This document shows positions 11,496 through 20,953 of a DNA stretch of 27,962 bases, piece by piece. The stretch covers positions 208,025 to 235,986 of the forward strand of contig NW_014040542.1 of NCBI RefSeq assembly GCF_001186125.1. The letters run 5' to 3'. The position numbers were made by a program, and so were the translations under genes. Under the pieces are notes generated by a model that saw nothing but the letters and a program-made list of their open reading frames with translations, ran no database searches and was not told where the DNA came from. Origin of the DNA: Sphaeroforma arctica JP610 (taxonomy: Eukaryota > Opisthokonta > Ichthyosporea > Ichthyophonida). How positions within the stretch are numbered: the first letter of the stretch is position 1; each line of letters begins with the position of its first letter.

Positions 11496-12223
11496 AACTT
11501 ACTGATACTGATGAACAATCCCATTAAGTGGTGAACAAGTTTTCACTTACGAAATAGAATCCAATGTCTAGCTCATAATTCAAATAATCTCTAATGCTAC
11601 ACCTTTGTAGGAACATGCAAGAACAGTGTATCATAAATACATTTTCTGATTCTATCGTCCTGTTGAACACTCGTGGAAAAGTTGTGAACATAATTTCTCC
11701 AGATTAAGGACGAGATGGGATTTTTCTGCTAATACTCTTTTATAAGCACAAAGTAATACTCAACAGCTGAAGATGTCCTTTTGAGTAATACAACCTGCTT
11801 TGAGGCTATATGTTGCAAGATACAGCTTCATACATCGTACAAGATATCGGGATTGTTCTTCAGTTCCAAAACAATGACCTTAACATTTATTTTCTGCAAT
11901 GTGACAATAATTAACTTCCAATGTGACCCTTTGATCCATCTCCCCGATTTGTAATAACCAGTTAACTCTTTTTATTTCTAGGTCCATTTACCAATGTGGA
12001 AAAAAATTGACTCCGCCAGATTAGATACTTCTCTGCTTCAGATATGTCTTCTGCATCAATCAGCCCTTTCCTCTTCTATTCTGTATATTCAATATCCTCT
12101 TGGCATCTTTAATATAGGTGGCGGAAACCGCTTTTTTGGCTTGGGGCGGTAAGGAAATTTGCTGGCCTTTGTTACTTTCGACTTATTATTGCCTTAATCC
12201 GGCTTGATTTCGATCCGGCTAGT

Positions 12224-12295
12224 CATTCATCGCGGTTTGTGGCTAATTTTGCTCTTATTGGCGTACACGATGTATGTATTTCAGCATGTTATACT
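12224..12295. repeat. Diverged repeat, first copy of the tail module
   Basis: This roughly 70-base segment (containing GCGGTTTGTGGC and ATTTCAGCATG) matches 13166-13235 at roughly 70-75 percent by eye, in the same orientation. It is one of two modules shared within 12.2-13.2 kb. Confidence 0.6.
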
Positions 12296-12755
12296 CGGTG
12301 TTGTGGCGCTCCCGGCATTTCACTGCGGATTAGAAATTACGAAAAAATAATTGGACGCAGCAAGAGAAAAAGGGTTAAATTATAATTTTCAAGATTTATG
12401 AATGTATGACTCACTTAGCGGACGTTACCATTTTTCTGGCTATTGGTTTAGCATATGTATTATTAGAGAATGAGCTTGTGCACAATTGGTTTTACACTGT
12501 TTAGTAAAAACCTACCTGGAAGTATTTTGATGTCAAAGACACAATGATTAAATTCGCAAGAAACCCCAGATTCGTATTCTTTCTATATGATTTTAATGTC
12601 AATTCTAATTTTGATTATTGACTCATTTCTTTACCGGCAAAATCAATTGAGCGCTTGAAAATTAGACCATCTCTCTCTTTCTCATATTCCTCAATAGCTT
12701 GGCCTAGGTGTTATTAATGTATGCTACATCAAGGCTTCATTTCTACATATTTCCT

Positions 12756-12857
12756 GTTCTCACTGCTTATTGTACAAGGCAGCACGCTCTCTTACTCGAC
12801 ATCGTAGATCGATACAACGTATTTTTGCTAGCCGCTAACTCTTTAGACGTGCTAAGC
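12756..12857. repeat. 102-bp direct repeat, copy 1
   Basis: The segment matches 13040-13141 over 102 bases with seven substitutions and no gaps. The two copies are 284 bases apart. In the open plus frame, five of the seven changes alter the residue, so the frame gives no sign of protein-level constraint. Confidence 0.9.
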
Positions 12858-13039
12858 AAGAATACTCCAGATATTAACGATCATTTGATCCATCTCCTGG
12901 TTCGCAGCATTGTACTACAATATTTTTCTTGCAAGATCCAGTCGCCAATATAAAATGACTTCGACTCTGCCGCAGTACCTCTCACTATATTAGTTTATAC
13001 GTTGATCGTCTCTTTTCGATTCTTTTCTAGATGTTCGTT

Positions 13040-13141
13040 GTTCTCACTGCTTGTTGTACAAGGTGGCACGCTCTCTTACTCAACATCGTAGATCGATACA
13101 ACGTATTTTTGCTAGCCGTTAACGCTTTAGATGTGCTAAGC
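13040..13141. repeat. 102-bp direct repeat, copy 2
   Basis: Partner of 12756-12857 (about 93 percent identical). In this copy the tail module (13166-13235) follows about 25 bases later. In the left part of the region the two modules sit apart and in the opposite order. Confidence 0.9.
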
Positions 13142-13165
13142 GTCTTACTTCGTTTGGCGAGGCGT

Positions 13166-13235
13166 GCATTGCGGTTTGCAGCCAGTTTTTATCTCATTGG
13201 TGCACCAAATGCATGGATTTCAGCATGATATGTTC
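13166..13235. repeat. Diverged repeat, second copy of the tail module
   Basis: Partner of 12224-12295 at roughly 70-75 percent by eye. Its right end (GGATTTCAGCATGATATG) is the best-conserved part. Confidence 0.6.
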
Positions 13236-13499
13236 CTGGGTGGCTTGCGGGTAAGAGTAAGATAGAATTACGGGATGATGAATAGTGGATACTATCCTCG
13301 TCCTTATATACACAACAACGTTTTATAAAGACGCTGTGTATATACAATGACTTAGAGTAGGAATTGCCCCTGGTTAAAGTATTTTGTGCTGTGGCGTCAT
13401 AACCACTACGCCGCGGCGCAATTTTTTTAAACAGTTGCTCTAATCTACTCCCTTTCCCATAGTACTATTGGAAGGTAAAAATTCTTCTACAATAGTATT

Positions 13500-15660
13500 T
13501 GTTCCTATCACTACTGGGAATCTTCACCGTTTTACGCCAAAGGCTCTACCTTCAAACACGAATTAAAACGTCGGTCGGCGTCAGTGGGAGTCTTGATAGA
13601 GCGATAAGGCTTGAGAGAGGCCTGCTCTATGTTCATGATGTCACTGATGATGTCGTCCGGCACTCGCATACTAAACAGACTTTGTGGCGCGCCGAGCGCC
13701 TATGTGCCAGAATGTGGTCCAGAGAGCCCGCCAACGTACCTTCACATCTTTGGCCGGTAGGAGTTTTGTGTGAGGCACGGCCATGTCCAACTCATATGCC
13801 ACTGGAGCTGGATAGTGGACTGCGCCTGCCTCGAGAATTTATATCTCCTGGCCATTCCTGACTGTGTGAGGCCACCACGAGGCCTTGGTCCACACTGGCA
13901 CAATAATGACTGCCCGTTCGAGGCGTCGATCGAGTTGTTCCAGGATGGGGCCCAGCATGGTCTCTGGTGGGGCCAATAGTTCCAGGGACTTGTCCCATTT
14001 GTCGTGGAAGGGGTTCGCAAACGACACCTGCCCTGGTGGCTTTTCCCCAAGTAGTAGCTTTCTGGATAAGATCTCTCCGAGGGGTTCGGTTTGATCATCC
14101 ACTTCCGGAACAGCCGCAGAATCGTCTCGTACCTTGGTACTCGAGGAGCTTCCCTGATCTTGAGAGGTCGTCCGCGGCGAGCTTTAGCTCGCCGGGCATG
14201 TATCCCAAAGAGACTGGCCAGAGGCTGGAGCTGGACGTTCATGAGCTTGGATTGGCTTCTGCGCATCCGTAGTGCGTGCAGAGAAGTACTGCTGTCGGTG
14301 AGCTATAGCAGAGGGATCTGGTCGACGTTTTGAGTTCTGTGGAATTACTCGTACGCTAAAACGAAAGCCTTGAGTCCGAGAACTGCGATAGGCCATAGTC
14401 TTTCGGTGAGGCATCACGGACCTGCGAAGGTGGTCGGGTTTCCTGCCAGTAAAGCGTTGCCCCGAACCCTATCTTGAAGGGGTTCGAGGTGAGTGCTGCT
14501 CTGTGGTCGGGAAGCCAAATCGATTTCGATCTTTTTAAACGCTGCACCTGAGAGACAAATTATCTGGGCTCGTGTCCATGGTGTCGATTGTTGTAGATCG
14601 GCGATGAATGAATATAGTCCCAGTATTGATAACCCTGCCCACAGCAGGTATCCGCAGAAAGATTGTCACAGTTGCGTCGCAATCTGTGAGGGCTTCGTGA
14701 GAAGTTTGGCCGTGAAGGCCGGCGTCATCTCTATCGTGTTGCGCACTAGGTCGATTATCACGCCTAAGTGTTGCAACCTTGTCACGGGGAAGTCCCAATA
14801 GCCCTTCCCGGGAGCTAACTCCAATCCAAGTTCTGTGAGCAGGTGATCGATGTAACACTTCTGCCCCATTAAAGTGTGTGGACGACCCAGAAGCAGTAGG
14901 TCATCCACTTAGAGTATTATTCTGATCCCTAGGCTCCTTGTCATGCGACAGAAGACGTCCATCAACAGGAGAACCACGCTGGTGAGAACGTGGCTCCCAT
15001 GGGTAAGGCTAGGAAGCTCCACAGTGGGCCGTGGGGGTATCCAAATTACCAGAGTTTCGGGTCGGCCACAGTCAACGCATAGAAGCCATCTTTGATGTCT
15101 GACGACATGGCTACATCCCCCCGGCGGGCAATTTGGGACAGTTTCTCCAGTCCTTCTGCTCAGTAGGTTTACTTCTCTGCTGCCTTGTTGATGTCCTTGG
15201 GGCTCAGTATCAGACGGGAGTGCTTTCCATCTGACTTCAGGATCATAAACGCAGAGTGGACCAGGTATTCCTCCCAGTCCTGACAGCGTCGGATAACTCC
15301 TGCCTCTCGGAGTCTTTCGAGCTCCGTGTTCGTCATCGCTTCGGTCACATCCGCATTGTTGATCCATCGACCTTTGCTGGAGGGCTTCGGAGGACCTTGG
15401 GGACCCCATGCTGGACGTACCCCATACTTGAAGGCTTAGAGAACTTCCTGGGACGCCTCATAGGCCCACCATGTTGGTAGCGCTTTTTTTTACTCTGAGG
15501 TATAAGGGAGTCTTGGAAGATTTATTCTTCCTTGACATTGAACTTTCCCTTGGTAAGGACCAATTCGTGTTGCTTCTTCTTCGTTGCCTTAACGTACTTG
15601 AAGATGGTAGCAGAGCTATTGTAAGTAGGGCAGACTTGCTGTTCCACGAGGGCAGCTAAT
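13500..15660 (-). mobile_element. Fossil DIRS-like retroelement (pol region)
   Basis: Reading down the minus strand, the order is an RT region at about 15480-14670, an RNase H-like stretch at about 14650-14180, and a C-terminal segment at about 14100-13830. The RT has the MDDLLLLG active-site box, the spacing to LQHLGVIIDL typical of this clade, and an upstream AFMILKSDGKHSRLIL strand. The C-terminal segment carries the AVIIVPVW...WWP pattern seen downstream of RNase H in DIRS/Ngaro-type Pol. GC content is higher than in the flanking DNA. The element is clearly broken, with at least five breaks. I found no tyrosine recombinase and no terminal repeats, so the true ends are unknown. A Ty3-like origin is less likely because no integrase follows. 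It looks old. Confidence 0.65.
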
Positions 15661-16276
15661 GCAGAGCCCTGTAAACTTCGATGGATATTCCTACGTTTTA
15701 AACTATGTTGTATAAACTAAGATACAATTTAAGTCAGTTAGGATTTAGTGTGGTAGCTTGTGTAAGAATGATCGGGACTGCCTCTTGGTAAGAGTCTTAA
15801 TATCCTCCATCACACAGGACGTACCTCTAGCTGTTCTTTATTGAATAATTTTCACTAGAAGTACTAAGTGTTCATGACCACATGTCTAATTTGTAGATAG
15901 ACATAAGAACGTAAGTCAAGTTAATACATTAGCTAATATAATTAAAGTCCCATCTGAAGAAAAGTTATAAAAAAGAAAAATACTTATTGGATTTTGGAGA
16001 TTGCCGGGAAGACCAAAACCTGTAAGTAGTAGTTCAGGGATTATAAAATTTAGGTTATAATATCCTACATCTACTATCATTTCAAATAGGTACAAGTAAA
16101 TGAGTCATACCAAGGTTATTGGAGCAATCAAAGTGAATTTAGAACACTGAGGAAATATTGGAAAAAGAACTTGTATTAAATTATTTTAAATACAAATAAA
16201 AACCAATGTGTTATCTCATTTGATCTTGATATTTTAGAATGACCGGAAGCCGTATTTCTACAGCCCTAATTGACAC
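15661..16276. other. AT-rich spacer
   Basis: I see no coding signal, repeat or RNA gene in this AT-rich stretch between the DIRS-like fossil and the next minus-strand ORF. Confidence 0.6.
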
Positions 16277-17010
16277 TCAGCTGTTTGAGTTCAACTGTGT
16301 GCAGATTACTTCTCGGTAGGCTTGCTTCCGGTGGTGAGCGGGAAGTCCACCGAGATCGATTTGCTTTAGAGAGAAGGCTAAGAAATTTAGCCAGGTAAAT
16401 ATCTTAGTAAGTTCCTTGATGACTACAGGATTCTGGGTGCTGTACCACGAAGGGCAGCTGACCGGTGAGCGAGATAGTCCCTCAGAGAACTCAACGTCCT
16501 GTATCCTCATGAGATTCGCAATTTCTCGTGTTTGTCCAGTGCTCCAACCAAGATGGCTTCGGTGACGCACGGTTGCACTGTGGCGAGGTGTTGAGCAGTA
16601 GAGACTCCGGTGATGTGAGACCGGAGCCCGTACAAGGAATACTTTCCGGTACCGAATGAAGTGTTTCCGCTATTCCTAATTTCTGTCCGGATACGATCGG
16701 CGTCGACCTCTTGTAGTTCCTGTTGTTCTACTTGTAGTTTGGCATTCATCGCGAGGGCAATGATAGACGGTAGTGAGATGGATGGTGTTTGAGAGCCTTC
16801 GCTTAGACCTAGGCTGAAGAAAACATTTCTGTCAGTAAGATAGAAATATAGAAATAAAGGATGACTGCTAAATAATAGGTTGGGAAATTGGGGATCAGTC
16901 AAACCTTTACCGAGCTTCACCTTACAGAAAATTGACAATCATTCTCAAATATGTAAAACACACCTTGATGCATAGTCAGTGCCATTGTTGTTGCCAGCTG
17001 TTGTTCTCAT
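16277..17010 (-). pseudogene. Unidentified ORF with a probable intron, possibly Gag-like
   Basis: On the minus strand a short first exon is likely at 17010-16964 (ATG, 15 codons plus two bases, MRTTAGNNNGTDYAS), with donor GTGTGT. The acceptor TTCTTCAG lies before 16813, giving a 150-base intron with matching phase. The next exon includes LQVEQQELQEVDADRIRTEI, a Gln/Glu-rich helical stretch. Coding-like sequence continues down to a stop near 16277 (containing VVIKELTKIFTWLNFL) but not as one intact frame. No domain is recognised. It lies upstream of the DIRS-like fossil on the same strand, so it may be that element's Gag-like ORF. A decayed host gene is an alternative. Confidence 0.35.
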
Positions 17011-17427
17011 TTGACTGGATGTGCATTCCTTTTCTGTACTGATGGAACAAACTTTCGTCAACATGTGAATATAGTCTTTAAAATAACTCAAATATAGTCT
17101 TTACATTAACTCAATTATCAGATTTATGCAGCCTGAAGAATATATTTTCACTGGTTTCCGTGTCACATCTCACTAGCATGATAGGATGAATTTAAACTAT
17201 GAAAGTCAGACTTTGTGTCAATTCATTTTGTGAGGATACATGTTAAAAAAAATTATTATATCAATTCGATGCGGCCACTGAAATGGTTTAACTCCATACA
17301 TATCGGCAGCTAATGTATATATGTTTGTTTAACTCGCATGCCTCCTTCATTGTATCAATGTAGCATTACCTAATATTGGCTGTGATAAATAACAGTGTGT
17401 GTAATCTGTGCCTCTTCCTTGTACAGG
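17011..17427. other. AT-rich spacer left of the MULE-like gene
   Basis: Apart from the 23-bp duplication there is no clear feature. The left end of the MULE-like element, with its expected terminal inverted repeat, should lie here or beyond, but I could not identify one by eye. Confidence 0.5.
17068..17113. repeat. 23-bp tandem duplication
   Basis: Two adjacent copies of AATATAGTCTTTAAAATAAC plus three bases, differing at two positions, lie in an AT-rich spacer left of the MULE-like gene. Confidence 0.85.
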
Positions 17428-18064
17428 ACCGACTTCCTTGTCTGGTTTCAGTTTGCGAAGGCACAGGATCCACATCTGTATGTAAGCAAATATGTAGACC
17501 AGGTGACGGGAACTCTGATGTATATTCTACAGCAATTACACTATGAGACAATCTTACGCCAAATACGAAAGTATTGAGTGTCTGAATACGCGACACAAGG
17601 GCAACAATTATTGGGGCTGGCAATTAGCCATTATTGTAGGACCGGGAATTGGTGGTATGATCAAACACTTTGGTGTTACGTTGTTCTACATGGAGACCAA
17701 AGCCATCTATAACTTTGCTCTGGACAGTTTACAGAAATCAATAGGCCCAGGGCCAAAAGCACCACTGAATACGAGACTCGTGTTTGCTGAAGGGTTCCTG
17801 ACTCAGGCCGATGTAAATCCAGGGCAGTTCTTTTTCTCAGACAGATATCATATCAAGATAAACTTCTACAAGAACTTGAGGGGTCTTTATAGTGGCAAAC
17901 TCCAGGTAATGATTCTAGATGTCCTACATCCAGGAACGCGAAGAAGTTCTGATGCGCACTTTATAGTTGTAATCCAGATACTGCAGACGAGAGACGCGGA
18001 CTCGACTGCAAGTTACATTCCTAACCTCGTGAACACGAACATGTCCAGATACCTTGCTAATTAG
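17428..18064 (+). pseudogene. MULE/FAR1-type transposase core, decayed
   Basis: The order of motifs follows the MULE/FAR1 transposase family. First comes the pre-core FQFAKAQDPHLYVSKYVDQ, like the family's 'a.-nP.F.y...D..g.L'. Next is YESIECLNTRHKGNNYWGW followed by LAIIVG, like 'v..DtTykTN.y..Pl...vG'. Then come a region like 'fg.aLl..Et..sf.w.l' and DRYHIKINFYKNL, like 'H..C.wHi.kNi'. The first part (to about 17574) and the second (17543-18064) are in different frames, so at least one frameshift, or an unrecognised intron, separates them. The expected first catalytic Asp is Asn and the second appears to be Glu, so it is very unlikely to be active. An upstream acceptor-like TTGTACAG precedes 17427. 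Confidence 0.62.
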
Positions 18065-18774
18065 GTGCTTACGATTAGCGACTTTGGAACTCAAAGGTTC
18101 CCAGATGAGCGTGTCGACGCATGCGCAAGTCGGAAGTTGGTTCAAGAATTTGAGACTGGATCCGCCCACCCTCATCAATCGCATCGCAGATATTTGCAGC
18201 TAGGTTTTAGTAGCATGCAGAGCTGACAAGGTGAAATATGCAATGGAATACGGTTTGGGGTGTTATGGCAAGGGAGGTACTCCATCCATATCAGAATTTC
18301 ATAACTGCTCAATGTCGACAATAGGGATCTCGGAAGTGCACAGAGATGTTTATCGAAGTGGTCATCAAATCTGTAGGATCCTAAAACCCTAAAACCCGTT
18401 ATTCAAGGAGTCGGATTTTCATAAACTTTGGAAGTTCAACATCGAGCAACGACCTGAAAAAGCTTGCCCGCATATCAACGCGGAAGGCTCCGATAGTTCT
18501 ACGTTAGAAGGAGTACAGGCTGACGAGGTGACTTTGGCAAAGATCCGGGACTGGATTATGACGCTCCACCTGGCTCGAATGATGAAGGTCCAATGGATAT
18601 GCACAGATCGGAGGTGCCTAAAAGTACGAAGGACAAGGGGAAGAAGCAGCCGAGTAGTAGCAAGTATAGTACATACACCGACCAGAATTTCACCGAGTAT
18701 CAGAAACTGTGTTCTGGTGTATACAGTGGGTGCATATAAGAATGGACATGTGGATATCCTTAAATAACTTACAG
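18065..18774 (+). pseudogene. Probable C-terminal continuation of the MULE-like transposase
   Basis: Coding-like frames continue directly after the core on the same strand. A stretch at about 18078-18390 (containing WFKNLRLDPPTLINRIAD, then VHRDVYRSGH) has a single in-frame stop near 18201. A second stretch at about 18418-18550 contains EGVQADEVTLAKIRDW. A third, about 18550-18716, is Lys/Ser/Pro-rich (KSTKDKGKKQPSSSKYSTYT). The last ends at TCTG before GTATAC, and the next open stretch starts after TTACAG at 18774. This suggests a 58-base intron with matching phase. No SWIM-type zinc finger is visible. Assignment to the transposase rests on strand, adjacency and composition only. Confidence 0.4.
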
Positions 18775-19346
18775 ATGTATTGGGCCTGATGTTTCAAAAG
18801 CTCAACGATATAGATCATGGCCAGAATAAGTTGGCCGCGATAGGTAACGGATTGTTGAAATACTCTGCGTTACAAAGAGGCGAAGAACGACTCCTTAACA
18901 GTCTTTTCGAGGGCCCAAAGACTATACCGCGTCAGCCTGGAGGACAACAAATCAAATGTAAGCATGGAGTGGAGCTAAAGCAGCAGCCGACGAAGCGGAA
19001 AGTGGAATCAACCGACGAACCTAATGCTCCGGATAGGCCAGCTGTCGAACCTAATACTACGGATAAGCCAGCCGCCGAACCTGATGCTCCGGATAAGCCA
19101 GTCGCCGAACTTAATGCTCCGGATAAGCCAGCCACCGAGCCTAATGCTTCGGATAAGCCAGCCGCCGAACCTAATGCTCTGGATAAGCCAGCCGCCGAAC
19201 CTAATGCTCTGGATAAGTCAGCTGCCGATACAAGTGCGGATTGCAGTGTATTAATGGAGCTGTGGATAGTAAAGAACTCCAGGAGACCCGACACTATTAC
19301 ATGCACGTCCAGGAGAAACCTTCAGATGGCAAAAAAAAAATGCTAA
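18775..19346 (+). pseudogene. ORF with seven 10-residue Pro/Ala repeats, downstream part of the MULE-like gene
   Basis: The open frame begins after the acceptor-like TTACAG and runs about 190 codons. A helical N-terminal part (GLMFQKLNDIDHGQNKLAAI) is followed by a basic patch (QQPTKRKVE) and then seven decapeptide repeats of the type EPNAPDKPAA (19021-19230). After that the frame drifts into low-quality sequence. From about 19300 another frame looks more protein-like, and an A-run at 19330-19339 lies near the switch, consistent with slippage. The repeat region is probably a flexible linker. No family is recognised, and linkage to the transposase is inferred from order and strand. Confidence 0.4.
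19021..19230 (+). repeat. Seven in-frame 30-bp tandem repeats
   Basis: Seven consecutive units of exactly 30 bases match CTAATGCTCCGGATAAGCCA plus GCCGCCGAAC, with one to six changes each and no length variation. They encode a repeated 10-residue, Pro/Ala/Asp-rich unit. Confidence 0.95.
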
Positions 19347-19783
19347 AGGAGAGTCATCTGCAGGTCACTCCATCAGTGACAAATCCGCTCCGCGTAACAC
19401 CAACACCAACAACTCATCAAGGTCCTCCAGTGACGTACCACGACCAACTATGTGATAGACCTTACGAATACACCAACCCAGGACATCCTGACCCAGGACA
19501 CCGACCTGACCCGGACTAAAGTGATACCACAGACTCCAGTAAAATGAAAGTCAACGACACGTTTCAGGATGTCACTCAGCAACACAAGGTTCACTATCGA
19601 TACAAGTACGTGGTAACAAACCGGCCAAAGCCACGTGTTTGTGGGACTTGCAGAGAGCAATGTCATCATGGTGGTAAATCGTACATATATATACAGAGAA
19701 GGGGAATTCTTCTAACACTAGAACAACGCAGACATTGGCCGGATGAAGTCCATGGTTCCCCCCAAAACTTTCAATTACTATAA
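19241..19783 (+). pseudogene. Pro/Thr-rich segment and CxxC...HH zinc-binding-like segment
   Basis: One reading frame on the plus strand covers a Pro/Thr-rich part (TPTPTTHQGPPVTYHDQ, then YTNPGHPDPGHRPDPD). After an in-frame stop near 19517 come an ATG at 19544 and a basic segment with RPKPRVCGTCREQCHHGGKS. The C-x2-C...H-H spacing suggests a small zinc-binding module, with possible DNA- or RNA-binding use. A stop lies at 19781-19783. The frame resumes beyond it (see next entry), so this looks like the C-terminal part of one larger decayed gene, most simply the MULE-like one. A separate small gene starting at 19544 is possible. Confidence 0.4.
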
Positions 19784-19975
19784 GTAGACATTACAGACGG
19801 CCCTATTTTGAAACCAAAAGGGAGCAAGTGTATCGTTATAGTGGGTCATGATACCACAGAACAGATCAAAGCTAACACTCCTATTATGTATTTGATAGAG
19901 CTCATCTACAACCTTGATGAATTTAAGCACGAAGGTCACCGGTATTGGGCCAGTCAAGAAGAGATCGATGCTTGA
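19784..19975 (+). pseudogene. C-terminal coding-like segment, same frame as the zinc-binding segment
   Basis: Immediately after the stop at 19781 the same frame is open again for about 63 codons to TGA at 19973-19975. It contains CIVIVGHDTTEQIKANTP and DEFKHEGHRYWASQEEIDA, which look like real protein. Alternatively an acceptor-like TTACAG near 19790-19795 could make it a separate exon. I recognise no domain. Confidence 0.38.
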
Positions 19976-20087
19976 TTTATTACAGCATAAGACTAAGAAT
20001 AGAATGGCCATCCAGCTTTAGTTAGTTCTTCATGTATAATAGCTGCTACTAATAATAAAGTAAAGTCTTTATAATAATAAATTGCAC

Positions 20088-20523
20088 GTATGAGAAGCAT
20101 GCTGAAGACGCAGGTATCAGACGCAAGTATAAGACGCAAGTATAAGACGGCAGGTATAAAATACATGTAATAGATGCATGCATACAACGCATGTATAAGA
20201 CGCATGCGGCACACGCATGTATAAGATGCATGCGGCAGACGCATGTATAAGATGCATGTATAAGACGCATGCGTAAGATGTATGCATAAGACACATGCAG
20301 CAGACATATGTATAAGAAGTGTGTATAGGATGTATGTACAAGACGCATATATAAGATGTATGCATAATATGCATGTATAAGACGCAGACGGCTGACGCAT
20401 GTAAAAGACGCATGTGTATCATGCATATATAAGACGCATGCAGCACACGCATGGATATGACAGATGTGGCAGACACATGTATAAGACGTATGTTTAAGGC
20501 GCATGCGTAAGATGCATGTATAT
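20088..20523. repeat. 13-bp minisatellite, about 33 units
   Basis: Diverged tandem units of 13 bases around TATAAGACGCATG alternate in part with CGGCAGACGCATG, giving a 26-base higher-order pattern near 20190-20280. One or two units have length slips (around 20153-20167). Because 13 is not a multiple of 3, all frames of one strand stay open and give long false ORFs (minus-strand runs of Leu-Ile-His-Ala-Ser-Tyr-Thr type). They should not be annotated as genes. Confidence 0.93.
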
Positions 20524-20644
20524 TGTATACGGTGAAGTTTTGCTTAACAGCCTTTATTTTTTGTTTGCATTCATGTAAGTTTATGCTATCTTACGTAACT
20601 TCCGGTGGAAATCATCTGTGTCATTCGCTTCCGAAGACTCCTCA

Positions 20645-20950
20645 TCAAATTTCGGTTCTGACTCTGATTCCGAGTCCGTCACCGGTCGCGCGCGACACAC
20701 TTATCAGTGTAGGTCCCGCTGAACCACGCTGTGAAGTCTTTTTCTGTGGCGTTTTCTTGACGTCCTTAGAACTGCTTCCGCTTCCATGAGCGGCTTTGGC
20801 CGCCGCTATTTCCCCCCCAGCTGATAGCTCCAATGCGACGAACTTATCAATCGCTGCGTCTGCCTCGGGGTTTGGGGTCAAAGAGCATTTGGGGCCCTTG
20901 AACTTACGTGTAAATAGTCTTGGACGCTTTCGATTTTCTTCTACGTTGCG
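20645..20950 (-). CDS. Unidentified basic, Ala/Ser/Lys-rich open frame
   Basis: The minus strand is open for 101 codons with markedly higher GC than its flanks. A basic start (ENRKRPRLFTRKFKGPKC) is followed by an Ala-rich helical stretch (AAIDKFVALELSAGGEIAAA) and a Ser/Lys-rich part (SKDVKKTPQKKTSQRGS). No ATG opens this frame, so the start is missing, upstream in another exon, or lost. An acidic Ser/Glu-rich stretch in the adjoining DNA (20580-20680) suggests that the coding region was once longer. It could be the N-terminal part of a nuclear protein or of a retroelement Gag. No family match. Confidence 0.3.
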   Translation of the reverse strand, partial: RNVEENRKRPRLFTRKFKGPKCSLTPNPEADAAIDKFVALELSAGGEIAAAKAAHGSGSSSKDVKKTPQKKTSQRGSAGPTLISVSRATGDGLGIRVRTEI

Positions 20951-20953
20951 TCA

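Larger units (their letters stand above)
7375..13400. other. Long gene-poor stretch with decayed sequence
   Basis: About 6 kb without a confident gene. Open frames are mostly 55-85 codons on both strands, have no start/stop logic and match no family I recognise. Three items stand out and are listed separately: a protease-like remnant near 8450-8690 (minus), an exon-like segment at 11274-11495 (minus), and duplicated segments at 12.2-13.2 kb. At 7820-7990 both strands are open for about 45-55 codons, so no coding strand can be chosen. The stretch is best read as old repeat debris and spacer. Confidence 0.5.

Noticed and set aside
13742-14550. Numerous plus-strand ORFs of 60-120 codons.
   Set aside because: They overlie the minus-strand DIRS-like region, whose higher GC content removes stop codons on both strands.
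18376-18395. CCTAAAACCCTAAAACCC, like an algal-type telomere repeat.
   Set aside because: Only two units, inside coding-like DNA; too short to call an interstitial telomere.
18932-19306. Minus-strand Ala/Ser/Gly/Leu-rich ORF of 124 codons.
   Set aside because: It is the antisense shadow of the 30-bp coding repeats on the plus strand.
20049-20504. Overlapping minus-strand ORFs of 119-151 codons resembling a His/Tyr/Cys-rich repeat protein.
   Set aside because: All three frames are open because the 13-bp minisatellite unit lacks stops on that strand; this is not evidence of a gene.
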